Below, in pieces: positions 15,946-24,247 of a stretch of DNA of 64,000 nt. Below the pieces are notes generated by a model that saw only the letters and a list, made by a program, of their open reading frames with translations, was not told the DNA's origin and searched no databases. How positions within the stretch are numbered: the stretch's first letter is position 1; every line of letters begins with the position of its first letter. Origin of the DNA: Estrella lausannensis (GTDB lineage: Bacteria > Chlamydiota > Chlamydiia > Chlamydiales > Criblamydiaceae); NCBI RefSeq assembly GCF_900000175.1, contig NZ_CWGJ01000011.1, positions 287,381 to 351,380 on the forward strand, written 5' to 3'. The position numbers and the translations under genes are program-made.

Positions 15946-16403
15946 ATTTGGTCATGGATTAAGCCGCAGGCAACCCTTCCTCCTGCGGCACTCTCCCCTT
16001 CCAAAATGATGAGAGTCTTCCCGACGATGGACTTGGGGCCTTCGAGGGAGATTGTGCTCGTCTCGATATGAAAATCGGCTATTCCGTCCTCATCGGCACT
16101 GACATTGCCAAGATCTGCTATATGTCCCGCTTCTCCGCCACTAGGCGAACTTACTGACGCACTGTCGCCTGCTGGGCACTCCCCTTTCTCATGGATATGC
16201 AGTCCGTGACTTCCCGGGTTAAGCCCTTCGATATAGCCATAAATATGCACTCCCTCATTTTTAGTCGAAAAACGCACCTGCCCGCTCACTTGACTGCCTC
16301 CTACAGGCTGTAGTGTGACAAAGACCTCTGTGTGACCGGCTTTCAAGGGAAAAAAGGGATTGAGTGCAAAAACGCTCATGAGCGTCAATAATTTCTTTTT
16401 CAT
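15942..16403 (-). CDS. Cu/Zn superoxide dismutase-like secreted protein, degenerate metal site
   Basis: The 153-residue protein begins with a signal peptide (MKKKLLTLMSVFALNPFFPLKAG) and continues as a SodC-type beta-barrel: G-S-H-G-L-H-I-H-E near residue 68 and the C-G-L-I-H terminus. The two Cu-ligand histidines of the H-x-H motif are present and a nearby Cys (GEC) is kept. The H-F-N-P...H-G zinc-loop ligands are replaced by a Ser/Gly/Glu segment; only H-I-A-D survives. The late Cu ligand (usually V-V-H) is absent (L-I-I-L-E-G-E). A standard Cu/Zn active site therefore cannot form. It may be a copper-binding, structural or decayed relative of the gene upstream. Confidence 0.8.
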   Translation of the reverse strand: MKKKLLTLMSVFALNPFFPLKAGHTEVFVTLQPVGGSQVSGQVRFSTKNEGVHIYGYIEGLNPGSHGLHIHEKGECPAGDSASVSSPSGGEAGHIADLGNVSADEDGIADFHIETSTISLEGPKSIVGKTLIILEGESAAGGRVACGLIHDQI

Positions 16404-16505
16404 CAGAGGACTCCTTAGGGGTCTTCCACAAATAGGGAGTAGCAGAACATACGGTTTGAGTCAGTGGGCAGTCTCTTCTATCGAATATGTCGCAAATTTT
16501 ACGTT

Positions 16506-16539
16506 GAGAAAGCCTCAATTTTGTGACACTTTCGATATA
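16506..16539. repeat. diverged copy of palindromic-element arm
   Basis: GAGAAAGCCTCAATTTTGTG followed by ACACTTTCGATATA resembles the terminal arm of the elements at 36270 and 63794 (GAGAAAGCC ... TTTTGAGATACTTTCGGTATA). No partner arm is recognisable. It lies about 100 bp upstream of the sodC-like gene. Confidence 0.45.
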
Positions 16540-16575
16540 CATTGAATCGTGCCGAAATGGAAGGCATTTTTGATT

Positions 16576-17139
16576 TCACTTCGGCACAGACTCTGTCGGA
16601 AAGATGAGGCCGCAGGCCAGTCCGGCACCGGTGTTTCCAACCGGCTGGGAGATGTAGTCATCCCTATATTTATGAACGACAATCGCTTTGCCCAAGATCG
16701 ATTCGGGACCGTCCAGACGAATCACGAAGTCCAGTCTTTCCAGATGGGCCTTTCCTTTGCTATCTGCCTTCACATTTCCAAGATCGCCGGCATGTCGCGG
16801 GCTGTCATTCGGCCCTGCATGAGGGGCTTTGGAGGGGTTGAAATGGCGTCCTGCATCCATCGCTCCCGGTCCCGAACAGGCGTTGGACTCATGGATGATC
16901 AGCCCATGTTCTCCTGGCGTTAGCCCGGTGAAGTCGGCGATGATCTTGACTCCCCTTTTCTCTTCTATAAAGGTGACAACGCCCTTTACATTGGAACCAT
17001 CGATAGGTTCTAGCAGGGCTTTTGCCTTTTTAAAATCGGGGCATTCGCACTCTTCGGAGCAGCCTGTCAGGAGTGAAAAGGTAGCTATTGCCATCGACAG
17101 GGCTGTCAGGGCGAGTCGTTTCTTTGCTGGCTGGATCAT
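16576..17139 (-). CDS. Cu/Zn superoxide dismutase-like lipoprotein lacking one Cu-ligand His
   Basis: The 187-residue protein has a lipoprotein signal (hydrophobic stretch ending L-L-T-G-C, acylation at about Cys 27) and a full SodC barrel. Zn ligands are complete: R-H-F-N-P, P-H-A-G-P and R-H-A-G-D. The distal Cu ligand V-V-H-K and the disulfide cysteines (NAC and LACGL) are present. In the G-E-H-G-L-I-I-H-E motif, however, the first His of the usual H-x-H is Ile; the codon is ATC, two changes away from His. Normal Cu/Zn SOD chemistry (superoxide to peroxide and oxygen at the envelope) may therefore be weakened. It is a separate gene 170 bp from the downstream paralog. In-frame ATG start. 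Confidence 0.85.
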   Translation of the reverse strand: MIQPAKKRLALTALSMAIATFSLLTGCSEECECPDFKKAKALLEPIDGSNVKGVVTFIEEKRGVKIIADFTGLTPGEHGLIIHESNACSGPGAMDAGRHFNPSKAPHAGPNDSPRHAGDLGNVKADSKGKAHLERLDFVIRLDGPESILGKAIVVHKYRDDYISQPVGNTGAGLACGLIFPTESVPK

Positions 17140-17201
17140 CTCAATTCCGTTGCTTCGAAATTGCCTCTTATAGTCGATGGGGTAAAAATTGTATAGAGCG
17201 C

Positions 17202-19196
17202 CTATAGCATTTTTATAAACTCATCTTCTGTCAGAACGGGGATGTTCAAGCTCTTTGCCTTGTCGATTTTTGAACCGGGATCAGCTCCTGCTAAGACAAA
17301 GTCTGTCTTTTTACCGACCGAGCTGCCGATGAGTCCTCCCCTCTCTTTGATGAGTCCACCCGCTCCGTCACGGGTATAATTTTGCAGTGAACCGGTCAAA
17401 ACAAAGGTCTTACCCTCAAAGGGGTGGCCTTTAAAGGCCGCAACTTCGATTGTCTTCGGGTGAACGGATTGGAGCAGCCTTTCCACTTCTTGCTGATGCT
17501 CCTTCGAGTTGAAGAATGCCTGGATACTGGAGGCTACCTTGTCGCCAATCCCTTCAATTGCGGTGAGTTCTTCGTGGGACATCCACTGCAGCTGAGCGAG
17601 TGAACCCACTCTTTTAGCAAGGGTATGAGCCGTTTGCTGGCCGATGTATTTGATGCCGAGCGCGAATATGAATCGATCCAAAGTTGTCTCTTTGGATTTT
17701 TCGATGGCCCCCAGCAGGTTTTTGATCGATTTGTCTTTAAAGCCCTCTAGCTTTTCCAAGTCATCGTAAGTCAAGCGATAGAGATCAGAGGGTTTGTCCA
17801 CCATGCCCTTTAGCATGAGCTGCTCAGCCACTTTCTCACCGATGTTCTCGATATCCATGGCTCCTTTGGAAACAAAATGGAGAAGGCGCTGCAACTTCTG
17901 CGCCGGACATCCCGAGATATTGGGACACCTAAACGCCACCAGATCGGGCACTTTTTCCACTTCGGAAGCGCAGCAGGGGCAGGTCGAGGGCATGTGCCAG
18001 GGTTGACTCCCCTCTTTCCTACTTTCCGCGATGGCGCGCACGACTTTGGGGATGACATCGCCCCCTTTTTCAATGACGACCCTGTCCCCTACACGGATAT
18101 CTTTCCTGAGCACCTCGTCGGCATTGTGCAATGTGGCTCTTGAAATTTTGCTGCCGGCCAAAAAGACTGGCTCCAATTCCGCTACTGGCGTCAAAATGCC
18201 CGTCCTACCCACTTGGACTGTGATACCGAGCAGCACTGTCTCGGCCTCTTCCGCCTTATACTTGTAGGCGATCGCATAGCGGGGTGTTTTTCCGGTGGCG
18301 CCGAGTTTTTTCTGATCGCCCAGGCTGTCTAACTTGACGACAACACCGTCAATCGCGAAGGGAAGATGCGCCCGCTTTTCCTCTACCTCATCGATAAAGG
18401 TGAAAATGTCCTCTGCACTCTCGGCAGTGCCGTGCATGGAAACGACCGGAAGCCCCAGATGCTTCAGTGTTTTCAAAACCTCTCCCTGGCTTTTGAGCTC
18501 TCCGAGCGTCTCTTCCGCGATGCCGTAGCAGACAATGTCCAGCTCCCGTTTGGCAACTTCTGATGAATCGAGCAATTTTAACGACCCACCGGCGGCGTTG
18601 CGGGGATTGGCAAAGAGGTCTTCGCCGATTTCTTTGCGATGGGCATTCAGTTTTTCGAAGGCTTTGTGGGGCATGTAGATCTCGCCGCGCACTTCGATCG
18701 TACTATTGTCTTTGAGCTCATGCGGAAGGCTACGGATAGTGCGGATGTTTTCGGTAATATCCTCGCCTGTCTTGCCATCGCCCCTTGTCAAACCTCTTTT
18801 AAGCTTGCCATTGTGGTAGTGAATCGAGACGGCGATGCCGTCCATCTTCAGCTCCAGGGAATAGCGGTTCTTCTCATGACCTGTCAGCTTACGGACGCGT
18901 TTTAGAAAATCCTCCACTTCTTCTTTGGTGTAGGTGTTAGCCAGCGAGAGCATGGGGGTGATGTGCTTGACTTCTTTGAACTGCCCTAATACAGATTCCA
19001 TCACTTTTTGGGTTGGAGAATCGGGTGTCACCCAGTCAGGATGATGTTTCTCGATTTGTTCTAACTTATCTAAAAGAAAATCAAATTCCTCATCACTGAT
19101 TTCTGGTTTATGCTCTACAAAGTAAAGGTGATTTAATCTCCAAATTTTCTTACAAAGATCTACGTACTCTTGATGAGTAACAGATTCTGTTGGCAT
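17202..19196 (-). CDS. ligA: NAD-dependent DNA ligase
   Basis: LigA seals nicks during replication and repair using NAD+. Domains in order are Ia (Y-x-x-L-N-H-L-Y-F-V region), adenylation domain with catalytic Lys in L-K-M-D-G (about 117), the R-G-D-G-x-x-G-E-D-I-T motif, OB fold, four-Cys zinc finger (C-P-C-C ... C-P-N-I-S-G-C-P), HhH repeats and a terminal BRCT domain (G-K-T-F-V-L-T-G). The reading frame extends 12 codons further upstream to 19232. The ATG at 19196 (MPTESVTHQEY) has an AAAGAGA ribosome-binding site and gives 664 residues, the usual LigA length, so it is preferred. It marks the left border of the AT-rich island. Confidence 0.95.
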   Translation of the reverse strand: MPTESVTHQEYVDLCKKIWRLNHLYFVEHKPEISDEEFDFLLDKLEQIEKHHPDWVTPDSPTQKVMESVLGQFKEVKHITPMLSLANTYTKEEVEDFLKRVRKLTGHEKNRYSLELKMDGIAVSIHYHNGKLKRGLTRGDGKTGEDITENIRTIRSLPHELKDNSTIEVRGEIYMPHKAFEKLNAHRKEIGEDLFANPRNAAGGSLKLLDSSEVAKRELDIVCYGIAEETLGELKSQGEVLKTLKHLGLPVVSMHGTAESAEDIFTFIDEVEEKRAHLPFAIDGVVVKLDSLGDQKKLGATGKTPRYAIAYKYKAEEAETVLLGITVQVGRTGILTPVAELEPVFLAGSKISRATLHNADEVLRKDIRVGDRVVIEKGGDVIPKVVRAIAESRKEGSQPWHMPSTCPCCASEVEKVPDLVAFRCPNISGCPAQKLQRLLHFVSKGAMDIENIGEKVAEQLMLKGMVDKPSDLYRLTYDDLEKLEGFKDKSIKNLLGAIEKSKETTLDRFIFALGIKYIGQQTAHTLAKRVGSLAQLQWMSHEELTAIEGIGDKVASSIQAFFNSKEHQQEVERLLQSVHPKTIEVAAFKGHPFEGKTFVLTGSLQNYTRDGAGGLIKERGGLIGSSVGKKTDFVLAGADPGSKIDKAKSLNIPVLTEDEFIKML

Positions 19197-19293
19197 TGCA
19201 ATTCTCTTTTTTTGTGTGATTATTATAGCCATTTACTACGATTAAAAAGGTCTATACGAAATCACTGTGATTAAATTGTATTTTTTGTGTGTT

Positions 19294-20478
19294 TTAGTCA
19301 CCAATAATTCCCTGGAATTTAAACCCTTTATTGGTGTGATCAAAATCATAAACGCGAAGTTTTGGATCTACTTTTGGGAGTCTTTCTCTTCCGCACAAAA
19401 TTGCAATTGGTGCGGGTACCGCTGGGAAAACCGAAATAGTCTTCTGTAAGCCATGAGCATCCGCAATAACCCTTAGAGTCTCAATATAGATAGATCTAAA
19501 CGCTTCGAGATCAGCATACTGTCTTAAAAACATTGGATTTGGAATTTGTTCGTCCAATTTGATTTCATAAATTGACGCATTCTCTTTGTAAAGTGTGGGA
19601 AGATTTGCAATGGGAATAGTTCCACTCAGGGATAGTATTAAGGCCACAAGATCCTTGACGTCTCCTGTTTGGATTTTCGAAAGTTTATATTTTGCAGGTT
19701 GTCCCTCATTTTTCCAGGTCCAATCTTCTGTATCTCGATGTCTTTGATAAAAGCAGGCTGGCACTTTATTACTCAATGTTGAGCCAAGAATCATCAATTG
19801 TATCATTGGCCCTATTCCAAAGACCGATAGGTGCATGCATTTTTCAGCTTCTCCTCCTACATCGAATAGAGAATCTACAGCTCGTTTGATTTGAGTTTTT
19901 GCCAACGATAAGAAATTAGGAGTTTCTTTCTGGCCTTTCAGACTTGTTAAATCAATTTGCGTACATTTCGATGAGACAGGATAATATGGATACATTGCTT
20001 GCCGAATATGGTCGTTACGTATTGAAACCTCTTGTCCTCTTATAGGTGATGTGAAAATAAGAACAGCGCTGCGCTTCTCAGGACAAATCTCTGTTGAAGT
20101 TTTGATTCTGGTCTCATGTTCTTCTTTAATAGCCTCCAATGTGCTACGAGGATAATTCAGAGGGAAATCATCAATTAACTTGTGGCAGTCTAGACAGAGA
20201 AGCATTAGGTTGGTAATAGCATTAATATCTTTGGGTCTATTTAAATCGTTTCCACGAGGGCCTTTTTCTTTGAAGGCAACAATGTGAGCAATATCTCCAA
20301 AAGTTCCAGGCATCTGAGTCAAATGGTGGCTCATGACATCATTATTGCAAAATTGACACCTGCCACCAGCTTTTACGAATAACTGGATTCGTGCTGAAGA
20401 ATGCACCTTTCTCACTTGCTTGATAGGAGAGTTAGATGAAGATTTCTTTGCGATCCCTTTAGCCTTAGTTCTTGTCAT
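19294..20478 (-). CDS. CBASS effector: HNH endonuclease fused to SAVED domain (Cap5-like)
   Basis: The 394-residue protein has an N-terminal HNH nuclease: C-Q-F-C (41-44), D-I-A-H (62-65), N at 90 and C-L-D-C-H-K-L-I-D (95-103), the usual zinc cysteines and His-Asn-His core. Residues about 135-394 match the SAVED cyclic-oligonucleotide sensor, including V-F-G-I-G-P-M near 220 and Y-Q-R-H-R-D-T-E-D-W-T-W near 245. In known systems, binding of a nucleotide messenger to SAVED oligomerises Cap5 and unleashes DNA degradation, killing the infected cell. It lies 12 bp after the CD-NTase gene, so the two form an operon. The region is AT-rich relative to ligA, consistent with transfer. Naming it Cap5 follows domain order; the activating ligand is unknown. 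Confidence 0.88.
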   Translation of the reverse strand: MTRTKAKGIAKKSSSNSPIKQVRKVHSSARIQLFVKAGGRCQFCNNDVMSHHLTQMPGTFGDIAHIVAFKEKGPRGNDLNRPKDINAITNLMLLCLDCHKLIDDFPLNYPRSTLEAIKEEHETRIKTSTEICPEKRSAVLIFTSPIRGQEVSIRNDHIRQAMYPYYPVSSKCTQIDLTSLKGQKETPNFLSLAKTQIKRAVDSLFDVGGEAEKCMHLSVFGIGPMIQLMILGSTLSNKVPACFYQRHRDTEDWTWKNEGQPAKYKLSKIQTGDVKDLVALILSLSGTIPIANLPTLYKENASIYEIKLDEQIPNPMFLRQYADLEAFRSIYIETLRVIADAHGLQKTISVFPAVPAPIAILCGRERLPKVDPKLRVYDFDHTNKGFKFQGIIGD

Positions 20479-20490
20479 TTTTGCTTATTA

Positions 20491-21249
20491 CTATTTGAAA
20501 ATATGGTCCCATAATCGTGCAGAAATTGCTAGCTCTGCCGCATCTCTAATCTTTATCCGTGCTTCAGGGGTAAGATCGTCTGTAAGAAAATTGTTGCTAT
20601 TGGCTGGATCTTGAATCTTACATGTAAGAATATTATCTCGAATATACCTGAGAGCTGTAAAAAACTGATCTTGATAGTCGTTATAGCCTTTTCCCTCACA
20701 TCCATTAATTGCCATGATTTCTAGTAGGAAAGATTTTTTAAAGGGAACTTGCTTTTTCACCCTCCAGAGTTTCAACAATTTAATAATCGGGACTCTACCA
20801 CAGTTTGCAACAAAATCCACTTGTGCTTTCAAACTTGTTTTAAGTGTTGTTCCTGTGTCATTGCGATGAAGATTTGCTTCATTGAAGTTTGAGTCTAAAG
20901 CTCGCCCAGGGACGACATCAATATGAAATCCTCCGTTGAACGGTATTTCCCAACAAACGTTTTTTGAATTTACAGGACGATAATATTGCTGTAGGATATC
21001 CCCAACGGCGATGTATAGATCTTTGATAGAATATTGTTTAGCTGAACTAGGCCAATAAACGAGCAGGTCTAAATCATATCGAGATCGAATCATTGTTTGT
21101 TTGCCAAACGACCCCCCAATAAAAAATTGCGGATGTCCTTCTAATATAGAAATCTGCTTTTTAATCGTTTGTGCTAGATAATTTAAATTTTTAATTTCGT
21201 TCTGTGTTATTTTTTGGGATTCTAAAACGGCATTAAGATATTCATTCAT
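20491..21249 (-). CDS. CBASS cGAS/DncV-like nucleotidyltransferase (CD-NTase)
   Basis: The 252-residue protein has the CD-NTase core: I-G-G-S-F-G-K-Q-T (44-52), metal-binding Asp pair in Y-D-L-D-L-L-V-Y-W (D59, D61), third acidic residue in F-H-I-D-V-V-P (D111), and an OAS-C-like helical half ending with the family motif I-x-D-P-A-N-S-N-N-F-L-T. The protein is complete though on the short side. It should make a cyclic di- or trinucleotide that activates the downstream HNH-SAVED nuclease. No Cap2/Cap3 (E1/E2, JAB) genes flank it, so this is a minimal two-gene layout. The operon promoter must lie in the AT-rich region beyond 21250. Confidence 0.88.
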   Translation of the reverse strand: MNEYLNAVLESQKITQNEIKNLNYLAQTIKKQISILEGHPQFFIGGSFGKQTMIRSRYDLDLLVYWPSSAKQYSIKDLYIAVGDILQQYYRPVNSKNVCWEIPFNGGFHIDVVPGRALDSNFNEANLHRNDTGTTLKTSLKAQVDFVANCGRVPIIKLLKLWRVKKQVPFKKSFLLEIMAINGCEGKGYNDYQDQFFTALRYIRDNILTCKIQDPANSNNFLTDDLTPEARIKIRDAAELAISARLWDHIFK

Positions 21250-22147
21250 AATCCCACTCTTTGAGGAATAGTTTTTTTTGCTGATTGAAAGTGGTATTAT
21301 GTAAATAGTTAGATTAAAATCTATTCATATTTTTCATTTCCACTCCTTGCATACCATACAAACACAAAACTCTTCTGTAGAAGAAATTCTAGTTTATAGA
21401 CAGAAAGAACACTAACGCTAAAAGCAGCCTATAAAGAAAGATGAGTCCGCGTTGAACTCAATTGTTCGATTTCCTTTATAGCTTGCAGGTTTCATCAAAC
21501 TTTAGGTTTCTAAATCTAAGAAACTCGATATTTTTTGGCAAGACGAGATCTATTTCCTCTTTTCCTGTAAACCCTCTTTTTTATCCTAAAATACCACTGC
21601 TAAAGGCGGCATTTTGCTTCACCAAACGATACGATAAACACTCTTGTCATTGCTAATGACTCGCTTCGCCTCGAAAGTTTCTTGTTCTTTTAAGCCAAAA
21701 CTTTATGATAACTACAGGTGGATTTTTTAAATCATTATTTAAATATTGAATCGTTCAGATTCGAATCAATTTAGTGTAAGTCAATCGTGTGCCTCCACTA
21801 TCAGTCTGGGTCTAAATTGTCTAGCCCTAGCCGCCTCCTAAATCAGTGATTATCCCAATTTATAAAACACACCCTCCTTGTTCGATCTCAAATACGTTTT
21901 TGGAGATCGATTCGTATTAAATTAAATTGTAGTTCCTTAAGCAATCATAATAACTGTCCTATTCGTTGACTCCAGAGCTAAAAGCGACTAAAAACAATAG
22001 ATAGTAACAGGCTCTGCCTGTTGTAGCAGGTATTAAGACTAAAGGAATTTATCTAGAGCACACAAGACCGTCACATAATATGAGGTGCTAGTTGAACTGG
22101 TATAGCGCTTTCTTTGTTTAAAATTTAACGATCGAGTGAAATACAAT
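21250..22147. other. 898-bp AT-rich gene-free stretch in accessory island
   Basis: It holds the CBASS promoter at its left end and a decayed gene fragment at 21476-21615 (listed separately). The rest (about 21660-22140) has stops in all frames, no tRNA-like fold that I can recognise, and no repeat matching elsewhere in the window. It looks like degraded sequence at an insertion boundary. Confidence 0.6.
21476..21615 (-). pseudogene. decayed copy of the 3' end of the 23192-24244 gene
   Basis: Translated on the minus strand, the stretch reads S-G-I-L-G-stop-K-R-G-F-T-G-K-E-E-I-D-L-V-L-P followed by K-N-I-E-F-L-R-F-R-N-L-K. It aligns to SGKLTRMLLTAQEPLQIHLA and then L-P-K-D-I-E-S-F-R-A-R-N-L-K of the intact gene. 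A 44-nt block (21511-21554 against 23294-23337) is about 80% identical by direct count. It carries an internal stop and a frameshift upstream, so it is non-functional. Confidence 0.75.
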
Positions 22148-23041
22148 CTAATGTATAGATGCTCCGTGCTCTATTAATATATTAATAACATCCACTTTAT
22201 ATGCCCTCTGTTCTATAGTGTCAGAAGGCATTTTCAAAACAACTTTTATAACAGGATCATTAGTTCCAGGTGCTATTGCATTGGGGTTAGCGCCAAGCTC
22301 AAGCAAGAATTTTAGCATTTGAATCCCCTTTAGATAGTTTCCTAATTTTTTATTTTGACAAATGGCAGTCATTAATAAATTTCCTTCATTGATGTTAGCA
22401 CCAAATTGAACTAATATATTGACAGCCTCGAAGTTTTCAGAGATAACTGCCTGTCTCAATGCTATAAAATTTGCATTTGCTCCTTCCTCGAGTAGATTTT
22501 GAATTATTTTCATCTGCCCAGCCTTAATCGCTGCAACTAAAGGAGCACCTTTGCACTGGTTTAAATTAACTCCTCTTTTAACGAACTCATGGAATAGATC
22601 TTCAAGCCCTAAAAAACATATATAGGTAAATGAACTTGATGAGGTAGCAGAATGTGGGGGAATACCGTAGTTTGATGGGGTGTAATTAACGTTAATTCCC
22701 TTTTTAAGTATAGCCCATATTAACTTCAGTTTTTCTTCGCCTAATTTTGGGCGGGTTTCTGCAGGTTTATTTAAACTGACTGTTTTACTAGCTTTATGGA
22801 GTATCCTATTGATAGGATTAAAACCATCATCAACAACATTTACGTTGTCCGAATGTTTGCAAATAATTAATCCGGTTTCGTAATCATTAATTTCTATTGC
22901 ATAGTTTAAAGGGTGCCAACTTTTATCATTCGATATGCAATTTTCTATCTTTTTTATATCTTCGTAATCAAGATGCGTCGCATGCAAAGCGAAATTTATT
23001 GCTAATAAGCATATGACAAAAGACAACAAATACTTTTTCAC
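22148..23041 (-). CDS. secreted ankyrin-repeat protein
   Basis: The 297-residue protein starts with a clear Sec signal peptide (MKKYLLSFVICLLAINFALHA). Ankyrin repeats follow at about 45-297, best seen as A-P-L-V-A-A-I-K-A-G-Q-M-K-I-I-Q-N-L-L-E, then E-G-A-N-A-N-F, F-G-A-N-I-N-E, L-G-A-N-P-N and H-G-A-S-I-H at the end. Unlike the lengthened units of the proteins at 100-4144, these are canonical. It is probably periplasmic or exported and mediates protein-protein contacts; the partner is unknown. Low GC and its place between the decayed fragment and the intact 350-residue gene mark it as part of the island. Confidence 0.85.
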   Translation of the reverse strand: MKKYLLSFVICLLAINFALHATHLDYEDIKKIENCISNDKSWHPLNYAIEINDYETGLIICKHSDNVNVVDDGFNPINRILHKASKTVSLNKPAETRPKLGEEKLKLIWAILKKGINVNYTPSNYGIPPHSATSSSSFTYICFLGLEDLFHEFVKRGVNLNQCKGAPLVAAIKAGQMKIIQNLLEEGANANFIALRQAVISENFEAVNILVQFGANINEGNLLMTAICQNKKLGNYLKGIQMLKFLLELGANPNAIAPGTNDPVIKVVLKMPSDTIEQRAYKVDVINILIEHGASIH

Positions 23042-23191
23042 GTTTTACTCCTACTCAAAGACAGCTTACTTTATAACAATCTTCTATTAAAATCATTGTT
23101 TATGAGCGACTTGCTTTTTGGATTTTATCATTTCTTTTACTTCTAAAGACCGCAATAGCTGAATTTTCCCACTCATAATAAGGACAAGACG

Positions 23192-24244
23192 CTAATGCTG
23201 GAAGCGGTCTAGGTAGAGTGCTGAATCTTCGGAAAGGTCGAGTTTTTGATCTCTCGGTTGTTTCCAAGTGATGCCATTTTTCAAGTTTCTAGCTCTAAAG
23301 GACTCGATATCTTTTGGCAAGGCGAGATGGATTTGGAGCGGCTCCTGAGCTGTTAGGAGCATGCGGGTCAGCTTGCCGCTCCGCCACTCCAGCGAGCAGT
23401 AGGCGTTGCTGCCAATGGAGGCTCCGGTCATCCTGCCTGAGGCGAGGGGTGGGGGTAAAAAAGGAAGAGGAGCGACCGTTGTGCCGGCTGTTTCCAGGAT
23501 CAGCGAGCGGATAATGCAGGCGCCTTCATGGATCAGTGCCAGTGAGGAGTCGGCCTGAACAACGTCGTTGCTGTAGCCTTGGTGCAGGCTGTCCTTTTTC
23601 TGGGGATAGAGTAGCGAGCGGAAGCCGGCTCTGATCAGGCTTTTGAACTCTTTCGTCACGAGCTCTTTGTTCCTTGCAGAAACAGCTTCTGCGAGGTTGG
23701 AAAGGAGTGTGGTTGGCGTTTTGGCAGCCTTGTGTGCGGGAGTTACCTTGGCAAGTGCGTGCCAAAGAGGTAAAATGTCTCTTAAGTCTCCCCTCTTGAG
23801 TACTGTGTCGATATGCTGTTTCTTAAACGAGCCGAAGGAGAGCCTCTCCGGGATGATGGGTACCCGGGAGTCAATCTCTTGATTGGTGGAGATGAGGTTT
23901 TGGGTGTCTTCGACGATGTGAAATTCGAATAGAGACTCGGGCTTGTTTTTGATGAAAAGAATTTTACCATCGGCAAAAGAGATAAAGTAGCGGAAGAAGG
24001 TTTTGGCGCATTTTCCAAAGACAGCGATCTCTCCCCTTTCGAGGTCAAGCTGAGTGACGAACTCATCAGAGGGCCCCGGAAGTGCGATATCGATTTCAGC
24101 GACCGTTTTGGCATCTCGAGTCAAGTCGTGAATGAAGACTTTGCAGGGGTAGACAGTCAACCCATACGAAGAGTTCGGAAGTAGAACCTCCGCCCCTCTT
24201 TGATCGGTAAATGGCTTATAGCGGTCTCTAATTTCGATACGCAT
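23192..24244 (-). CDS. unknown 350-residue protein cotranscribed with mtaB
   Basis: The protein is unrecognised. It begins MRIEIRDRYKPF and has a beta-rich N-terminal half, a helical middle (about 170-240) and a C-terminal part in which L-A-L-P-K-D-I-E-S-F is the segment kept in the decayed copy at 21.5 kb. No signal peptide, membrane segment or catalytic motif was seen. The ATG lies 3 bp after the mtaB stop on the same strand, so the pair is translationally linked. GC and codon use match the core genome, not the neighbouring island. Confidence 0.75.
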   Translation of the reverse strand: MRIEIRDRYKPFTDQRGAEVLLPNSSYGLTVYPCKVFIHDLTRDAKTVAEIDIALPGPSDEFVTQLDLERGEIAVFGKCAKTFFRYFISFADGKILFIKNKPESLFEFHIVEDTQNLISTNQEIDSRVPIIPERLSFGSFKKQHIDTVLKRGDLRDILPLWHALAKVTPAHKAAKTPTTLLSNLAEAVSARNKELVTKEFKSLIRAGFRSLLYPQKKDSLHQGYSNDVVQADSSLALIHEGACIIRSLILETAGTTVAPLPFLPPPLASGRMTGASIGSNAYCSLEWRSGKLTRMLLTAQEPLQIHLALPKDIESFRARNLKNGITWKQPRDQKLDLSEDSALYLDRFQH

Positions 24245-24247
24245 CTC

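Noticed and set aside
19294-21249. Link of the CBASS pair to the QueC-like gene as a type IV CBASS
   Set aside because: The QueC-like gene lies about 23 kb away on the other strand among glycogen genes, and no TGT-like partner was seen; the shared domain alone is insufficient.
21660-22140. Possible tRNA or small RNA in the island
   Set aside because: No cloverleaf, TTCGA arm or conserved stem could be recognised; stops in all frames.
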